Below, in pieces: positions 50,953 to 59,854 of a stretch of 64,000 nucleotides of DNA. The DNA comes from Trinickia violacea (GTDB lineage Bacteria > Pseudomonadota > Gammaproteobacteria > Burkholderiales > Burkholderiaceae): positions 2,542,001 to 2,606,000 of the forward strand of contig NZ_CP040078.1 in the NCBI RefSeq assembly GCF_005280735.1. The letters run 5' to 3'. The notes beneath the pieces were generated by a model. The model was not told where the DNA came from. It saw nothing but the letters and a program-made list of their open reading frames with translations, and did no database searches. Position 1 is the stretch's first letter. Every line of letters begins with the position of its first letter. A program made the position numbers and the translations under genes.

Positions 50953-52386
50953 ATGAGCTACAGAACCGACGAAGTCGCTTACGTGCAGCCCGCCGCGGCC
51001 GCCAGCGGCCAGACGAGTCAAGCGCGCAGCACCGCGCAATACCGCGCGCTCGACGCCGCCCACCACATCCACCCGTTCTCGGACATGGGCACGCTCAATC
51101 GCGCAGGCAGCCGCGTGATCACGAAGGCGAAAGGCGTCTACCTGTGGGACTCGGACGGCAACAAGATCATCGACGGCATGGCCGGCCTGTGGTGCGTGAA
51201 CGTCGGCTATGGCCGCAAGGAACTAGCCGATGCCGCTTACCAGCAGCTTCAGGAACTGCCCTTCTACAACACGTTCTTCAAGACGACGCACCCGCCCGTC
51301 ATCGAACTGTCCGCGCTGCTCGCGGAAGTCACGCCCGCTGCGTTCAACCACTTCTTCTATTGCAACAGCGGCTCGGAAGGCAACGACACGGTGCTGCGCA
51401 TCGCTCATCGCTTCTGGGGCGCGCAAGGCAAATCGTCCAAGAAGTATGTGATTTCGCGCAAGAACGGCTATCACGGTTCGACGATCGCGGGCGGCACGCT
51501 GGGCGGCATGGGCTACATGCATGAGCAGATGCCGTCGAAGGTCGAGCACATCGTCCACATCGATCAGCCGTATTTCTTCGGCGAAGCCGAAGGCAACTTG
51601 ACGCCAGAAGAATTTGCCCTCGCTCGCGCACAGCAGCTCGAAGCCAAGATTCTCGAACTCGGCGCGGAGAACGTGGCGGCGTTCATCGGCGAGCCGTTCC
51701 AAGGCGCGGGTGGCGTGATCTTCCCCGCTTCGACCTACTGGCCGGAAATCCAGCGCATCTGCCGCAAGTACGACATCTTGCTCGTCGCGGACGAAGTGAT
51801 CGGCGGCTTCGGCCGCACCGGCGAATGGTTCGCTCATCAGCACTTCGGCTTCGAGCCGGATCTCATGACGCTGGCCAAGGGCTTGACGAGCGGCTATGTG
51901 CCGATGGGCGCCGTCGCGCTGCATGACCGCGTAGCGAAGGTCATCATCGAGAACGGCGAATTCAATCACGGCCTCACCTACTCGGGCCACCCGGTCGCGG
52001 CGGCCGTCGCGGTGGCGAATCTCAAGCTGTTGCGCGACGAGAAGATCGTCGAGCGCGTGAAGACTGACACCGGCCCCTACTTCCAGAATCTGTTGCGCGA
52101 AACCTTCTCGAACCATCCGATCATCGGCGAGATCGCCGGCGCGGGGCTCGTCGCGGGCCTGCAGCTCGCCGAGGACCCGAAAGCGCGCAAGCGCTTCGCG
52201 AACGGCGGCGACGTCGGCACGATCTGCCGCGACTATTGCTTTAACGGCAACTTGATCATGCGAGCCACCGGCGACCGGATGCTGCTGTCGCCACCGCTCG
52301 TGATCACGCGTGGCGAGATCGATGAAATCGTGTCGAAGGCGAAGAAAGCCATCGACGCCACCGCACAGAAATTGGGCCTTTCGTAA
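50953..52386 (+). CDS. spuC: putrescine (polyamine):pyruvate aminotransferase
   Basis: A 477-residue class III aminotransferase. The cofactor site shows the FFYCNSGSEGNDTVLRIAHRFWG segment, the Asp in LLVADEVIGGFGRTGEWF and the PLP lysine in LMTLAKGLTSGYVPMGAV. It resembles Pseudomonas SpuC and similar putrescine-pyruvate transaminases, giving 4-aminobutyraldehyde. A very strong GGAGG site precedes the ATG at 50953. Its presence in the same operon as puuA provides a second, non-glutamylated route for putrescine. Confidence 0.9.
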   Translation: MSYRTDEVAYVQPAAAASGQTSQARSTAQYRALDAAHHIHPFSDMGTLNRAGSRVITKAKGVYLWDSDGNKIIDGMAGLWCVNVGYGRKELADAAYQQLQELPFYNTFFKTTHPPVIELSALLAEVTPAAFNHFFYCNSGSEGNDTVLRIAHRFWGAQGKSSKKYVISRKNGYHGSTIAGGTLGGMGYMHEQMPSKVEHIVHIDQPYFFGEAEGNLTPEEFALARAQQLEAKILELGAENVAAFIGEPFQGAGGVIFPASTYWPEIQRICRKYDILLVADEVIGGFGRTGEWFAHQHFGFEPDLMTLAKGLTSGYVPMGAVALHDRVAKVIIENGEFNHGLTYSGHPVAAAVAVANLKLLRDEKIVERVKTDTGPYFQNLLRETFSNHPIIGEIAGAGLVAGLQLAEDPKARKRFANGGDVGTICRDYCFNGNLIMRATGDRMLLSPPLVITRGEIDEIVSKAKKAIDATAQKLGLS

Positions 52387-52408
52387 CGGCAGTTCCGTCC
52401 TGGCACGG

Positions 52409-52423
52409 GTGCGGCGACCGCAC
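52409..52423. other. short hairpin between spuC and potF
   Basis: GTGCGG, a CGA loop and CCGCAC form a six-base-pair stem, itself within a wider inverted repeat (CGGGTGC near 52406 and GCACCCG near 52434). No T-run follows. It may set different expression levels for the enzymes and the binding protein. Confidence 0.35.
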
Positions 52424-52473
52424 ACAAGAGGGGGCACCCGCGCCGGGTTTTCATTTCCAAGGGAAATCTCATC

Positions 52474-53607
52474 ATGAGCGTTAATTGTTCTGGATGTCAT
52501 CTTCGTCATGCGATCGCGGGGGCCGCTCTGTTAGCCGTCACGAGTTTGTCCGCGTCATTCGCCACGCCGGCGCTCGCCGCCGACAGCGAACTGAACGTGT
52601 ACAACTGGTCCGACTACATTGCGAAGGACACGATTCCGAACTTCGAAAAGGAAACGTCGATCCACGTGAAGTACGACAACTACGACAGCGACGACACGCT
52701 GCAGGCCAAGCTGCTCGCGGGCAGCTCGGGCTATGACATCGTCGTGCCGACGTCGAACTACATGGCGAAGCAGATCCAGGCGGGCGTTTATCAGAAGCTC
52801 GACAAATCGAAGCTGCCGAATCTGGCGAACCTCGACCCGACGCTCATGAAGATGATTTCCGATGCCGACCCGGGCAATCAGTACGGCGTGCCCTGGGCCT
52901 ACGGCACCGACGGCATCGGCTACAACGTCGAAGCCGTTAAAAAAGCGCTCGGCGACAGCGCGCCCGTCGATAGCTGGGCGCTCGTGTTCGATCCCGCGAA
53001 TCTCTCGAAGCTGAAGGGCTGCGGCGTGTCGTTCCTCGACCAACCCGTGGACGTATTCGCGGCCGTTCTGCAGTACATGAAAAAGGACCCGAACAGCACG
53101 AACCCGGGCGACTACCAGGCCGCGTTCCAGGTCCTCAAGCAAGTGCGCCCGTACATCACGCAGTTCAACTCGTCGGGCTACATCAACGACCTCGCGAACA
53201 ACGACATCTGCGTCGCGGTCGCATGGTCGGGCGACGTCGGCATCGCGCGCCGCCGCACGATGGAAGCCAAGCGCTCGTATGAAGTGAAGTTCGCGAACGT
53301 GAAGGAAGGCGGCCTCCTGTGGTTCGACGTGATGGTCATTCCGAAGGACGCCCCGCACCCCGAAGCCGCGATGAAGTGGATCAACTACATCGAAGATCCA
53401 AAGGTCAATGCGGCGATCACCAATGAGGTGTTCTATCCGACCGCCAATCATGCCGCACGCCAATTCGTGACACCCGCGGTGGCGAACGACCAGACCGTCT
53501 ATCCGTCGGACGACGTGCTGAAGAAGATGACGCTGATGAAGCCGATTCCCACGGACATCCTGCGCCTCGAAAACCGCCTCTGGGCCCAACTGAAAACCGG
53601 CCACTGA
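52474..53607 (+). CDS. potF: putrescine ABC transporter periplasmic binding protein
   Basis: A 377-residue PotF/SpuD-type protein. The signal peptide spans about residues 1-35 (AIAGAALLAVTSLSASFATPALA). The mature part begins LNVYNWSDYIAKDTIPNFEKET, the signature start of polyamine-binding proteins, with YDIVVPTSNYMAKQIQAG, VPWAYGTDGIGYN and FFYPTA-like FYPTANHAA following. It captures putrescine or spermidine for PotGHI. SD AAGGGA is upstream. The gene is followed by a 195-bp gap with a short upstream open frame before potG. Confidence 0.93.
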   Translation: MSVNCSGCHLRHAIAGAALLAVTSLSASFATPALAADSELNVYNWSDYIAKDTIPNFEKETSIHVKYDNYDSDDTLQAKLLAGSSGYDIVVPTSNYMAKQIQAGVYQKLDKSKLPNLANLDPTLMKMISDADPGNQYGVPWAYGTDGIGYNVEAVKKALGDSAPVDSWALVFDPANLSKLKGCGVSFLDQPVDVFAAVLQYMKKDPNSTNPGDYQAAFQVLKQVRPYITQFNSSGYINDLANNDICVAVAWSGDVGIARRRTMEAKRSYEVKFANVKEGGLLWFDVMVIPKDAPHPEAAMKWINYIEDPKVNAAITNEVFYPTANHAARQFVTPAVANDQTVYPSDDVLKKMTLMKPIPTDILRLENRLWAQLKTGH

Positions 53608-53771
53608 TTGCCTCATGACCGCGGGTGAGGGGTCGCTCGATCCCTCGCCGGCAAGAAGTCGCATCACGGTAGTCAACCTGCGCTAACGGGATTCTCCCCG
53701 CGCAGTCCCCAAGTTTCTTTCGATCGCTGCACGCCCTGTGAGTCGCATTCGCGCCTCGCACGGGAGAACTC

Positions 53772-53834
53772 ATGCCTGCGATTCGCACGGAATGGTTAGA
53801 TCATGAATACGACAGCTTCCATCAAGGCGCCTGA
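53772..53834 (+). CDS. short upstream open reading frame overlapping the potG start
   Basis: A 20-codon frame (MPAIRTEWLDHEYDSFHQGA) with a good GGGAGAA ribosome-binding site. It runs through the potG start codon (53803) in another frame and stops at 53832-53834. The potG ATG itself has no clear ribosome-binding site, so translation of this short frame could couple or gate potG translation. No peptide family is recognised; it may also be chance. Confidence 0.35.
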   Translation: MPAIRTEWLDHEYDSFHQGA

Positions 53835-54975
53835 AGCGCCGCAATCGAACCGCAATTCGCCCATCGCTTTCACGAAGCAAGCGAAATCGGACGAATTCGT
53901 TCGCATCGAAAACGTCGTCAAGAAATTCGGCGACAGCACCGCCGTCGACAACGTCAATTTGTCGATCGCCAAGAACGAGTTGTTCGCGCTGCTCGGCAGC
54001 TCCGGCTGCGGCAAGTCGACGTTGCTCAGAATGCTCGCCGGCCTGGAGACGGCCACGTCCGGCAAGATTTACGTCGACGGTGAAGACCTCGCGACGCTGC
54101 CGCCGTACAAGCGCCCCGTCAACATGATGTTTCAGTCCTACGCGCTCTTTCCGCACATGACGGTCGAGGCCAACATCGCCTTCGGCCTCAAGCAGGAAGG
54201 CACGCCGAAGAACGAGATCAAGGAACGCGTGGCCGATGCGCTTGCGCTCGTGCAGATGAGCAAGTACGCGGGCCGCAAGCCGCATCAACTGTCGGGCGGC
54301 CAGCAGCAGCGCGTCGCGCTCGCACGCTCGCTCGTCAAGCGCCCGAAGCTCCTGCTGCTCGACGAGCCGATGTCCGCGCTCGACAAGAAGATCCGCCAGA
54401 AGACCCAGCTCGAACTCGTCAACATCATCGAGAAGGTCGACGTGACCTGCGTGATGGTCACACACGACCAGGAAGAGGCGATGACGATGGCAGGCCGCAT
54501 CGCCGTCATGAGCGAAGGCAAGATCGTGCAGATCGGCTCGCCGTCGCAAGTCTACGAATTCCCGAACAGCCGCTTCTCCGCCGAGTTCATCGGCTCGACC
54601 AACCTGTTCGAAGGCCACGTCGTCGAAGACGAGCCCGACCACATCTTCGTCGAAAGCGAAGACCTCGAAGCGCGCATGTATGTGAGCCACGGCATCACCG
54701 GGCCGCTCGGCATGCCGGTCGGGATCTCGGTGCGCCCCGAGCGCGTGCGCGTGTCGCGCGACAAGCCGAGTGCCGCTCACAACTGGGCGCGCGGCGTCGT
54801 CACGGATATCGCGTATATGGGCAGCTATTCGCTGTACCACGTGCGCCTGCCGAGCGGCAAAGTCGTCGTGTCGAATCTCTCCAGCTCGCACCTCCTGCAA
54901 GACGGTGCGCCCGCCTACAACGACGACGTGTTCGTCTACTGGTCGCCCGCTAGCGGCGTGGTGCTGACGCAATGA
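53803..54975 (+). CDS. potG: putrescine ABC transporter ATP-binding protein
   Basis: A 390-residue ABC ATPase with Walker A GSSGCGKST, signature LSGGQQQR, Walker B LLLLDEPMSAL and the switch His in VMVTHDQEEAM. A C-terminal TOBE domain (about 300-390) follows (GISVRPERVRV). The N-terminal 30 residues are a polar extension. It powers PotH/PotI. Its stop overlaps the potH start by 4 bp (ATGA). Confidence 0.93.
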   Translation: MNTTASIKAPEAPQSNRNSPIAFTKQAKSDEFVRIENVVKKFGDSTAVDNVNLSIAKNELFALLGSSGCGKSTLLRMLAGLETATSGKIYVDGEDLATLPPYKRPVNMMFQSYALFPHMTVEANIAFGLKQEGTPKNEIKERVADALALVQMSKYAGRKPHQLSGGQQQRVALARSLVKRPKLLLLDEPMSALDKKIRQKTQLELVNIIEKVDVTCVMVTHDQEEAMTMAGRIAVMSEGKIVQIGSPSQVYEFPNSRFSAEFIGSTNLFEGHVVEDEPDHIFVESEDLEARMYVSHGITGPLGMPVGISVRPERVRVSRDKPSAAHNWARGVVTDIAYMGSYSLYHVRLPSGKVVVSNLSSSHLLQDGAPAYNDDVFVYWSPASGVVLTQ

Positions 54976-55943
54976 GAAACCCCGCCACCTCCTCCTTGAG
55001 CGCCGCGAACGCCAACACCGGTTCGTCGTTCGCGCCGCTGCGCGCCCTTGTCGCTCGCTTCACGCCTTCGGGCCGAACGACCGTCATCGGTTTCCCATTC
55101 CTCTGGCTCACGGTGTTCTTCGCCGTGCCGTTCGTGCTCGTGCTGAAGATCAGCTTCGCCGATCAACAGCTCGGCATTCCGCCGTACAACGATCTCGTCA
55201 GCATCAAGGACGGCGTCGTGCACTTCGCCTTGCAGCTCGGACACTACGTGTTCCTGATGCAAGACGATCTGTACATCGCCACCTACATCAGCTCGCTGAA
55301 GATGGCCGCGATTTCGACCTTCTTCTGCCTGCTGATCGGCTATCCGATGGCGTACTACATCGCCCGCTCGAATCCGGCGACGCGCAACGTCCTGATGATG
55401 GCCGTGATGCTGCCGTTCTGGACGTCGTTCCTGATTCGTGTCTACGCGTGGATCGGCATCCTCAAGGACAACGGCCTGCTCAACCACTTCCTGATGGCGA
55501 TCGGCCTGATTCACGAGCCGCTGCGTCTTTACCGCACCGATATCGGCGTCTATATCGGCATGGTCTATTCGTACCTGCCGTTCATGGTGATGCCGCTCTA
55601 CGCCCACCTCGTGAAGATGGACCTCACGCTGCTCGAAGCCGCGTACGACCTCGGCGCCAAGCCTTGGACCGCCTTCACGCGCATCACGCTGCCGCTCTCG
55701 AAGAACGGAATCATCGCGGGGAGTCTCCTCGTGTTCATCCCGGCGGTGGGCGAGTACGTGATCCCCGAACTGCTCGGCGGCGCCGACACGCTGATGATCG
55801 GCCGCGTGATGTGGGACGAGTTCTTCAACAACATGGACTGGCCGATGGCATCCGCCGTGACGGTCGCGATGGTCGTGCTGCTGCTCGTGCCGATGGCCGT
55901 GTTCCAGTACTACCAGGTCAAGGAACTGGAGAGCACCAAATGA
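54972..55943 (+). CDS. potH: putrescine ABC transporter permease
   Basis: A 323-residue permease with six main helices. Its EAA loop, which docks the ATPase, reads LLEAAYDLGAKPWTAFTRITLPLSKNGI. WLTVFFAVPFVLVLKISFAD is at the first helix. The N-terminal 35 residues are polar. It forms the membrane channel with PotI, whose start overlaps its stop by 4 bp. Confidence 0.93.
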   Translation: MRNPATSSLSAANANTGSSFAPLRALVARFTPSGRTTVIGFPFLWLTVFFAVPFVLVLKISFADQQLGIPPYNDLVSIKDGVVHFALQLGHYVFLMQDDLYIATYISSLKMAAISTFFCLLIGYPMAYYIARSNPATRNVLMMAVMLPFWTSFLIRVYAWIGILKDNGLLNHFLMAIGLIHEPLRLYRTDIGVYIGMVYSYLPFMVMPLYAHLVKMDLTLLEAAYDLGAKPWTAFTRITLPLSKNGIIAGSLLVFIPAVGEYVIPELLGGADTLMIGRVMWDEFFNNMDWPMASAVTVAMVVLLLVPMAVFQYYQVKELESTK

Positions 55944-56857
55944 TCAAGCCCAGCAAACCCCTGTCCGCGACGGTGCTCACGGTCGGCTTCCTGTTCCTGT
56001 ACATCCCGATCGTCAGCCTCGTCGTCTTCTCGTTCAACGAGTCGAAGCTCGTCACGGTCTGGTCCGGCTTCTCGCTCAAGTGGTATGGCGCGCTGCTCAA
56101 GGACGACGAGCTGCTGACCGCGGCATGGCTGTCGTTCAAGCTCGCCTTGATGACGGCGTGCGCGTCGGTCGTGATCGGCACCTGGGCCGGCTTCGTGCTG
56201 GCTCGCTTCGGGCGGTTTCGCGGCTTCACGCTGTTCGCCGGCATGATCAACGCGCCGCTCGTGATTCCCGAGGTGATTCAGGGCATCTCCCTGCTGCTGC
56301 TGTTCGTTGCGATGGAGCAGATGCTGGGCTGGCCCAAGGGCCGCGGCATCACCACGATGTGGATCGGTCACGTGATGCTGTGCGTGTCGTATGTCGCGAT
56401 CATCGTGCAGTCGCGCGTGAAAGAGCTGAACAAGTCGCTCGAAGAGGCCGCGCTCGATCTCGGCGCCACGCCGCTCAAGGTGTTCTTCGTCATCACGCTG
56501 CCGCTGATCTCGCAGGCGATCCTGTCCGGGTGGCTCCTCTCGTTCACGCTGTCGGTCGACGACCTCGTGCTGTCGGCGTTCCTGTCCGGACCCGGCTCGA
56601 CCACCCTGCCCCTCGTCGTGTTCTCGCGCGTGCGTCTCGGCCTGAACCCCGAAATGAATGCGCTCGCAACCCTCTTCATCACGCTCGTGACGATCGGCGT
56701 CATTTTCGTGAACCAGACGATGCTCGCGAAGGAGCGCAAGCGGATGCGCGATATGCAAATGGCCTTTGCGTCAGTCGAGCCCGACGACACGAAAACACCG
56801 CGAATTCCGCAAACGGCGAGCGCCCGCAAGGCGCCCGAATCACTCGGCACGGCCTGA
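55940..56857 (+). CDS. potI: putrescine ABC transporter permease
   Basis: A 305-residue permease with about six helices and the EAA loop SLEEAALDLGATPLKVFFVITLPLIS. The opening LTVGFLFLYIPIVSLVVFSFNES is the PotI/PotC first helix. The last 40 residues are a hydrophilic tail longer than in E. coli PotI. The ATG at 55940 overlaps the potH stop. It completes the transporter. Confidence 0.93.
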   Translation: MIKPSKPLSATVLTVGFLFLYIPIVSLVVFSFNESKLVTVWSGFSLKWYGALLKDDELLTAAWLSFKLALMTACASVVIGTWAGFVLARFGRFRGFTLFAGMINAPLVIPEVIQGISLLLLFVAMEQMLGWPKGRGITTMWIGHVMLCVSYVAIIVQSRVKELNKSLEEAALDLGATPLKVFFVITLPLISQAILSGWLLSFTLSVDDLVLSAFLSGPGSTTLPLVVFSRVRLGLNPEMNALATLFITLVTIGVIFVNQTMLAKERKRMRDMQMAFASVEPDDTKTPRIPQTASARKAPESLGTA

Positions 56858-56910
56858 AACGAATCGAACTAGAAACCTCACTGCAAAACGACCTAGAACG
56901 GAGAATTGGG

Positions 56911-58491
56911 ATGCAAAAGAAACTGATATGCATGCTGGTGGCGGCCAGCATGCCGGGGATTGCTTTAGCCGACTCCACGAGTGCGGAAATCAAAGCGCTT
57001 CAAGCCGAACTGAAAGCGCTGCAAAAAGAAGTCAAGGCACTCAAGGCGGAAGTGGCGTCCAAGCCGGCCGTTGCGGGGACCTCGGGCACGGCAGCGGTCG
57101 CGACAGCGGCCACGGCTGCGCCCGCCGCGCCGGTCGATATCTCGTCGCCGGATTACGGCAAGGCGACAGCGACGTTGACCAACGACGACCTCACGTCGAT
57201 GAAGCAGCAGATCGCGAATCAGCAGTTGAAGGTCGATTCGCTCACCGACGCGGCCAACACCGGACCGATCGCGGGCCTCTCGGTCACGGGCTACATCGAC
57301 CCGACCTACGTGTATAACCGCGCGCAAAGCAGCTCGTCGTTCCTGTTCGCGAACCACGAAAGCAGCTACAACTACTTCAACAGCACGTTCGGCGATCTGT
57401 ATCTCGACATCAAGAAGACGTTCGGCGTGGGCCCGATGGCGCCGTCCGCCGAGATCACGCTGATGCCGAACCGCGGCAACGGCATCACGCTGCTGCAGAA
57501 CGAGCACGGCAGCACGGGGCTCGACATCCTCAATACGGCTGTGGTCAACGTGCCGCTGTCGGGCACCACGACGTTCGTGGCCGGCTTGATTCCGAGCTTC
57601 GGCGGCTACGAAGTGCAGCAGTCGAATCAGATGCAGACGCTCACGCATAACCTGCTCTACGACTTCTCCGATCCGGGCAGCTATGTCGGCATCGGCTTGA
57701 ATTACACGGGCGACGGCAGCAATTGGGCGTGGAAGTTCTTCCTCGGCAACGAGCAGTACCGCACTTACGGCTCGGTGACGCAGAACGGCACCAACGCGTT
57801 CGGCGATCCGGTCACGTCGAGCAACAAAATCCCGACGTTCACGGCGCGTACCGACTACACGTGGTCGAGCGCGCTCGATATCGGCGGCTCGTTCAACATC
57901 GGACGCCAGACGCTGGCCACCGCGACCAATTCGAGCGGTCAGACGGTCGGCTTCGGTCCTGCCGGCTTGTCAAGCACCGCTTACGGCACGTTCTTCTTCG
58001 GCGAAGCGGATATGACGTACACGCTTGCCGACGTGATCTACAACGCCGAAGTCGACTACGGCCAGCAGCAGCACGCGGCATTCAACGGCGGCGAAGCGCA
58101 GTGGTACGGCGTGTCGCTGCTCGCGCACCGCAAGTTCAATGTGCCGGTGCTCGGCCGGATGGGCGCGACACTGCGCTACGACTACCTCGTCGACAGCAAA
58201 AACGGCGGCGGTGGTGGCGGCATTGCGCTGAACAGCCAAGGGCGCGATCCGTACAATGGCTTCGGCGTCAGCACCGATTGCATCCAGAACTCGACCGACG
58301 GCGGCATCGAATGCAAGGGCGCAAACCGCCAGGACGTCGCGCTCGACCTGCTGTTCTATCCGACTCAGCAGATCACCGTGAAGGTCGAATACCGTCACGA
58401 CTGGGCGAACAACGCCGTGTTCCTGCGCAACGATGGTTCGTACGCGAAGTCGAACGATCTGCTCGCCACGCAGTTCATCTACTCGTTCTAA
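56911..58491 (+). CDS. DUF3138 family outer-membrane protein, candidate polyamine porin
   Basis: A 526-residue exported protein. The signal peptide is MQKKLICMLVAASMPGIALA. A short coiled coil (about 25-55: EIKALQAELKALQKEVKALKAE) and an Ala/Thr linker are followed by a beta-rich domain with alternating hydrophobic strands (SVTGYIDPTYVYNR, MGATLRYDYLVDS, ITVKVEYRHDW) ending in Phe (LLATQFIYSF), the hallmark of outer-membrane barrels. DUF3138 has no assigned function. Its place between potI and puuB, 53 bp after potI with its own GGAG site, suggests it carries polyamines across the outer membrane; this is inference. Confidence 0.85.
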   Translation: MQKKLICMLVAASMPGIALADSTSAEIKALQAELKALQKEVKALKAEVASKPAVAGTSGTAAVATAATAAPAAPVDISSPDYGKATATLTNDDLTSMKQQIANQQLKVDSLTDAANTGPIAGLSVTGYIDPTYVYNRAQSSSSFLFANHESSYNYFNSTFGDLYLDIKKTFGVGPMAPSAEITLMPNRGNGITLLQNEHGSTGLDILNTAVVNVPLSGTTTFVAGLIPSFGGYEVQQSNQMQTLTHNLLYDFSDPGSYVGIGLNYTGDGSNWAWKFFLGNEQYRTYGSVTQNGTNAFGDPVTSSNKIPTFTARTDYTWSSALDIGGSFNIGRQTLATATNSSGQTVGFGPAGLSSTAYGTFFFGEADMTYTLADVIYNAEVDYGQQQHAAFNGGEAQWYGVSLLAHRKFNVPVLGRMGATLRYDYLVDSKNGGGGGGIALNSQGRDPYNGFGVSTDCIQNSTDGGIECKGANRQDVALDLLFYPTQQITVKVEYRHDWANNAVFLRNDGSYAKSNDLLATQFIYSF

Positions 58492-58561
58492 ACTGTCGCA
58501 CCGCTGCGGCGTGAGGCGCCGCGCTCGTCATCGACGCGTCACCTCACGCCCTTTCCTGCCT

Positions 58562-59854
58562 ATGCTCAAGTTCTCGAATCAACCCCACGTCGCGTCGTAT
58601 TACGCGGCCACCGCCAACGACACGACGCGCCACGCGCCCCTTGCCGACGCGCTGAGCGTCGACGTCTGCGTGATCGGCGCCGGGCTCACCGGCATCAGCA
58701 CCGCGCTCAATCTCGCGGAACGCGGGCACTCGGTCGCCGTGCTGGAGGCGTCGAAAGTCGGATGGGCTGCGAGCGGCCGCAACGGCGGGCAGTTGATCGC
58801 GGGCTTCGCATGCGGCATCGATGCGTTCGCGAACCACATGGACGACGCCGACGTGAAGCGCGTCTGGGACATGGGTCTCGAGACACTCGACATCGTCAAG
58901 GACCGCGTCGCGAAACACCAGATCGATTGCGACCTGACGTTCGGCTACCTTACCGCGGCGAACAAGCCGCGCCATGCAGCAGAACTTCGCGCCGCGCGCG
59001 ACGACGCCGCCAAGCGCTTCGGCTACGACCGCTTGCGCTACGTCGAGCGCGACGCGATGCCGGAGTACGTGCAGTCGTCGCGCTACCTGGGCGGACTGTT
59101 CGATCCCGACAGCGGCCATCTGCATCCGCTCAACTACACGCTCGGCCTCGCGCGCGCCGCGAAAGACGCCGGCGTGAAAATCTTCGAAGACAGTTGCGTG
59201 ACGTCGATCGGCAAGGAGGACGGCAGGCATCTCGTCGAAACGCCGAAGGGCCGTGTGCGCGCGCAATACGTCGTGCTCGCGTGCAATACCTACCTCGGCG
59301 CGCTCGCTCCGCAGCTCACGCGCAAGATCATGCCGGTCGGCACTTATGTGATCGCGACGGAAGCGCTCGGCCACGCGCGCGCGCAAGCGCTGATGCCCGC
59401 GGGCGCCGCGCTGTGCGACAGCCGCTTCGTGCTCGACTACTTCCGTCCGTCGCCGGATGGGCGGATCTTGTGGGGCGGCAAGGTCAGCTACTCGACCTTC
59501 TCGCCGCCCAACCTCGCGCAAGCGATGCGCCGCGACATGCTCGTCACGTTCCCCCAGCTCGCCGACGTAAAGATCGACTACGCATGGGGCGGGTATGTCG
59601 ACATCACGATGAATCGCGCGCCGCATTTCGGGCGGCTGTCGCCGACGGTCTATTTCGCGCAGGGCTTTTCCGGGCACGGCGTGAACACGACCGGCCTCGC
59701 CGGCAAGCTCATCGCCGAAGCGATCGACGGGCAAGCGTCGCGCTTCGACTTGTTCGGTAAGATTCGGCACCGCGATTTTCCGGGTGGCGCGTTGCTGCGC
59801 ACGCCGGCGCTCGTGCTCGCGATGGCGTGGTACCGACTGAAGGATTGGATCTGA
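58562..59854 (+). CDS. puuB: gamma-glutamylputrescine oxidoreductase (FAD-dependent)
   Basis: A 430-residue DAO-family flavoenzyme. The FAD motif VDVCVIGAGLTGISTALNLAERGHSVAVLEA starts at about residue 33, and GWAASGRNGGQLIAGF follows. DPDSGHLHPLNYTLGLARAAK, YAWGGYVDITMNRAPHFGRLSP and the closing QGFSGHGVNTTGLAGKLIAEAI match PuuB (E. coli 426 residues). It oxidises gamma-glutamylputrescine to the aldehyde with oxygen. Its stop overlaps the next gene by one base. Confidence 0.9.
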   Translation: MLKFSNQPHVASYYAATANDTTRHAPLADALSVDVCVIGAGLTGISTALNLAERGHSVAVLEASKVGWAASGRNGGQLIAGFACGIDAFANHMDDADVKRVWDMGLETLDIVKDRVAKHQIDCDLTFGYLTAANKPRHAAELRAARDDAAKRFGYDRLRYVERDAMPEYVQSSRYLGGLFDPDSGHLHPLNYTLGLARAAKDAGVKIFEDSCVTSIGKEDGRHLVETPKGRVRAQYVVLACNTYLGALAPQLTRKIMPVGTYVIATEALGHARAQALMPAGAALCDSRFVLDYFRPSPDGRILWGGKVSYSTFSPPNLAQAMRRDMLVTFPQLADVKIDYAWGGYVDITMNRAPHFGRLSPTVYFAQGFSGHGVNTTGLAGKLIAEAIDGQASRFDLFGKIRHRDFPGGALLRTPALVLAMAWYRLKDWI

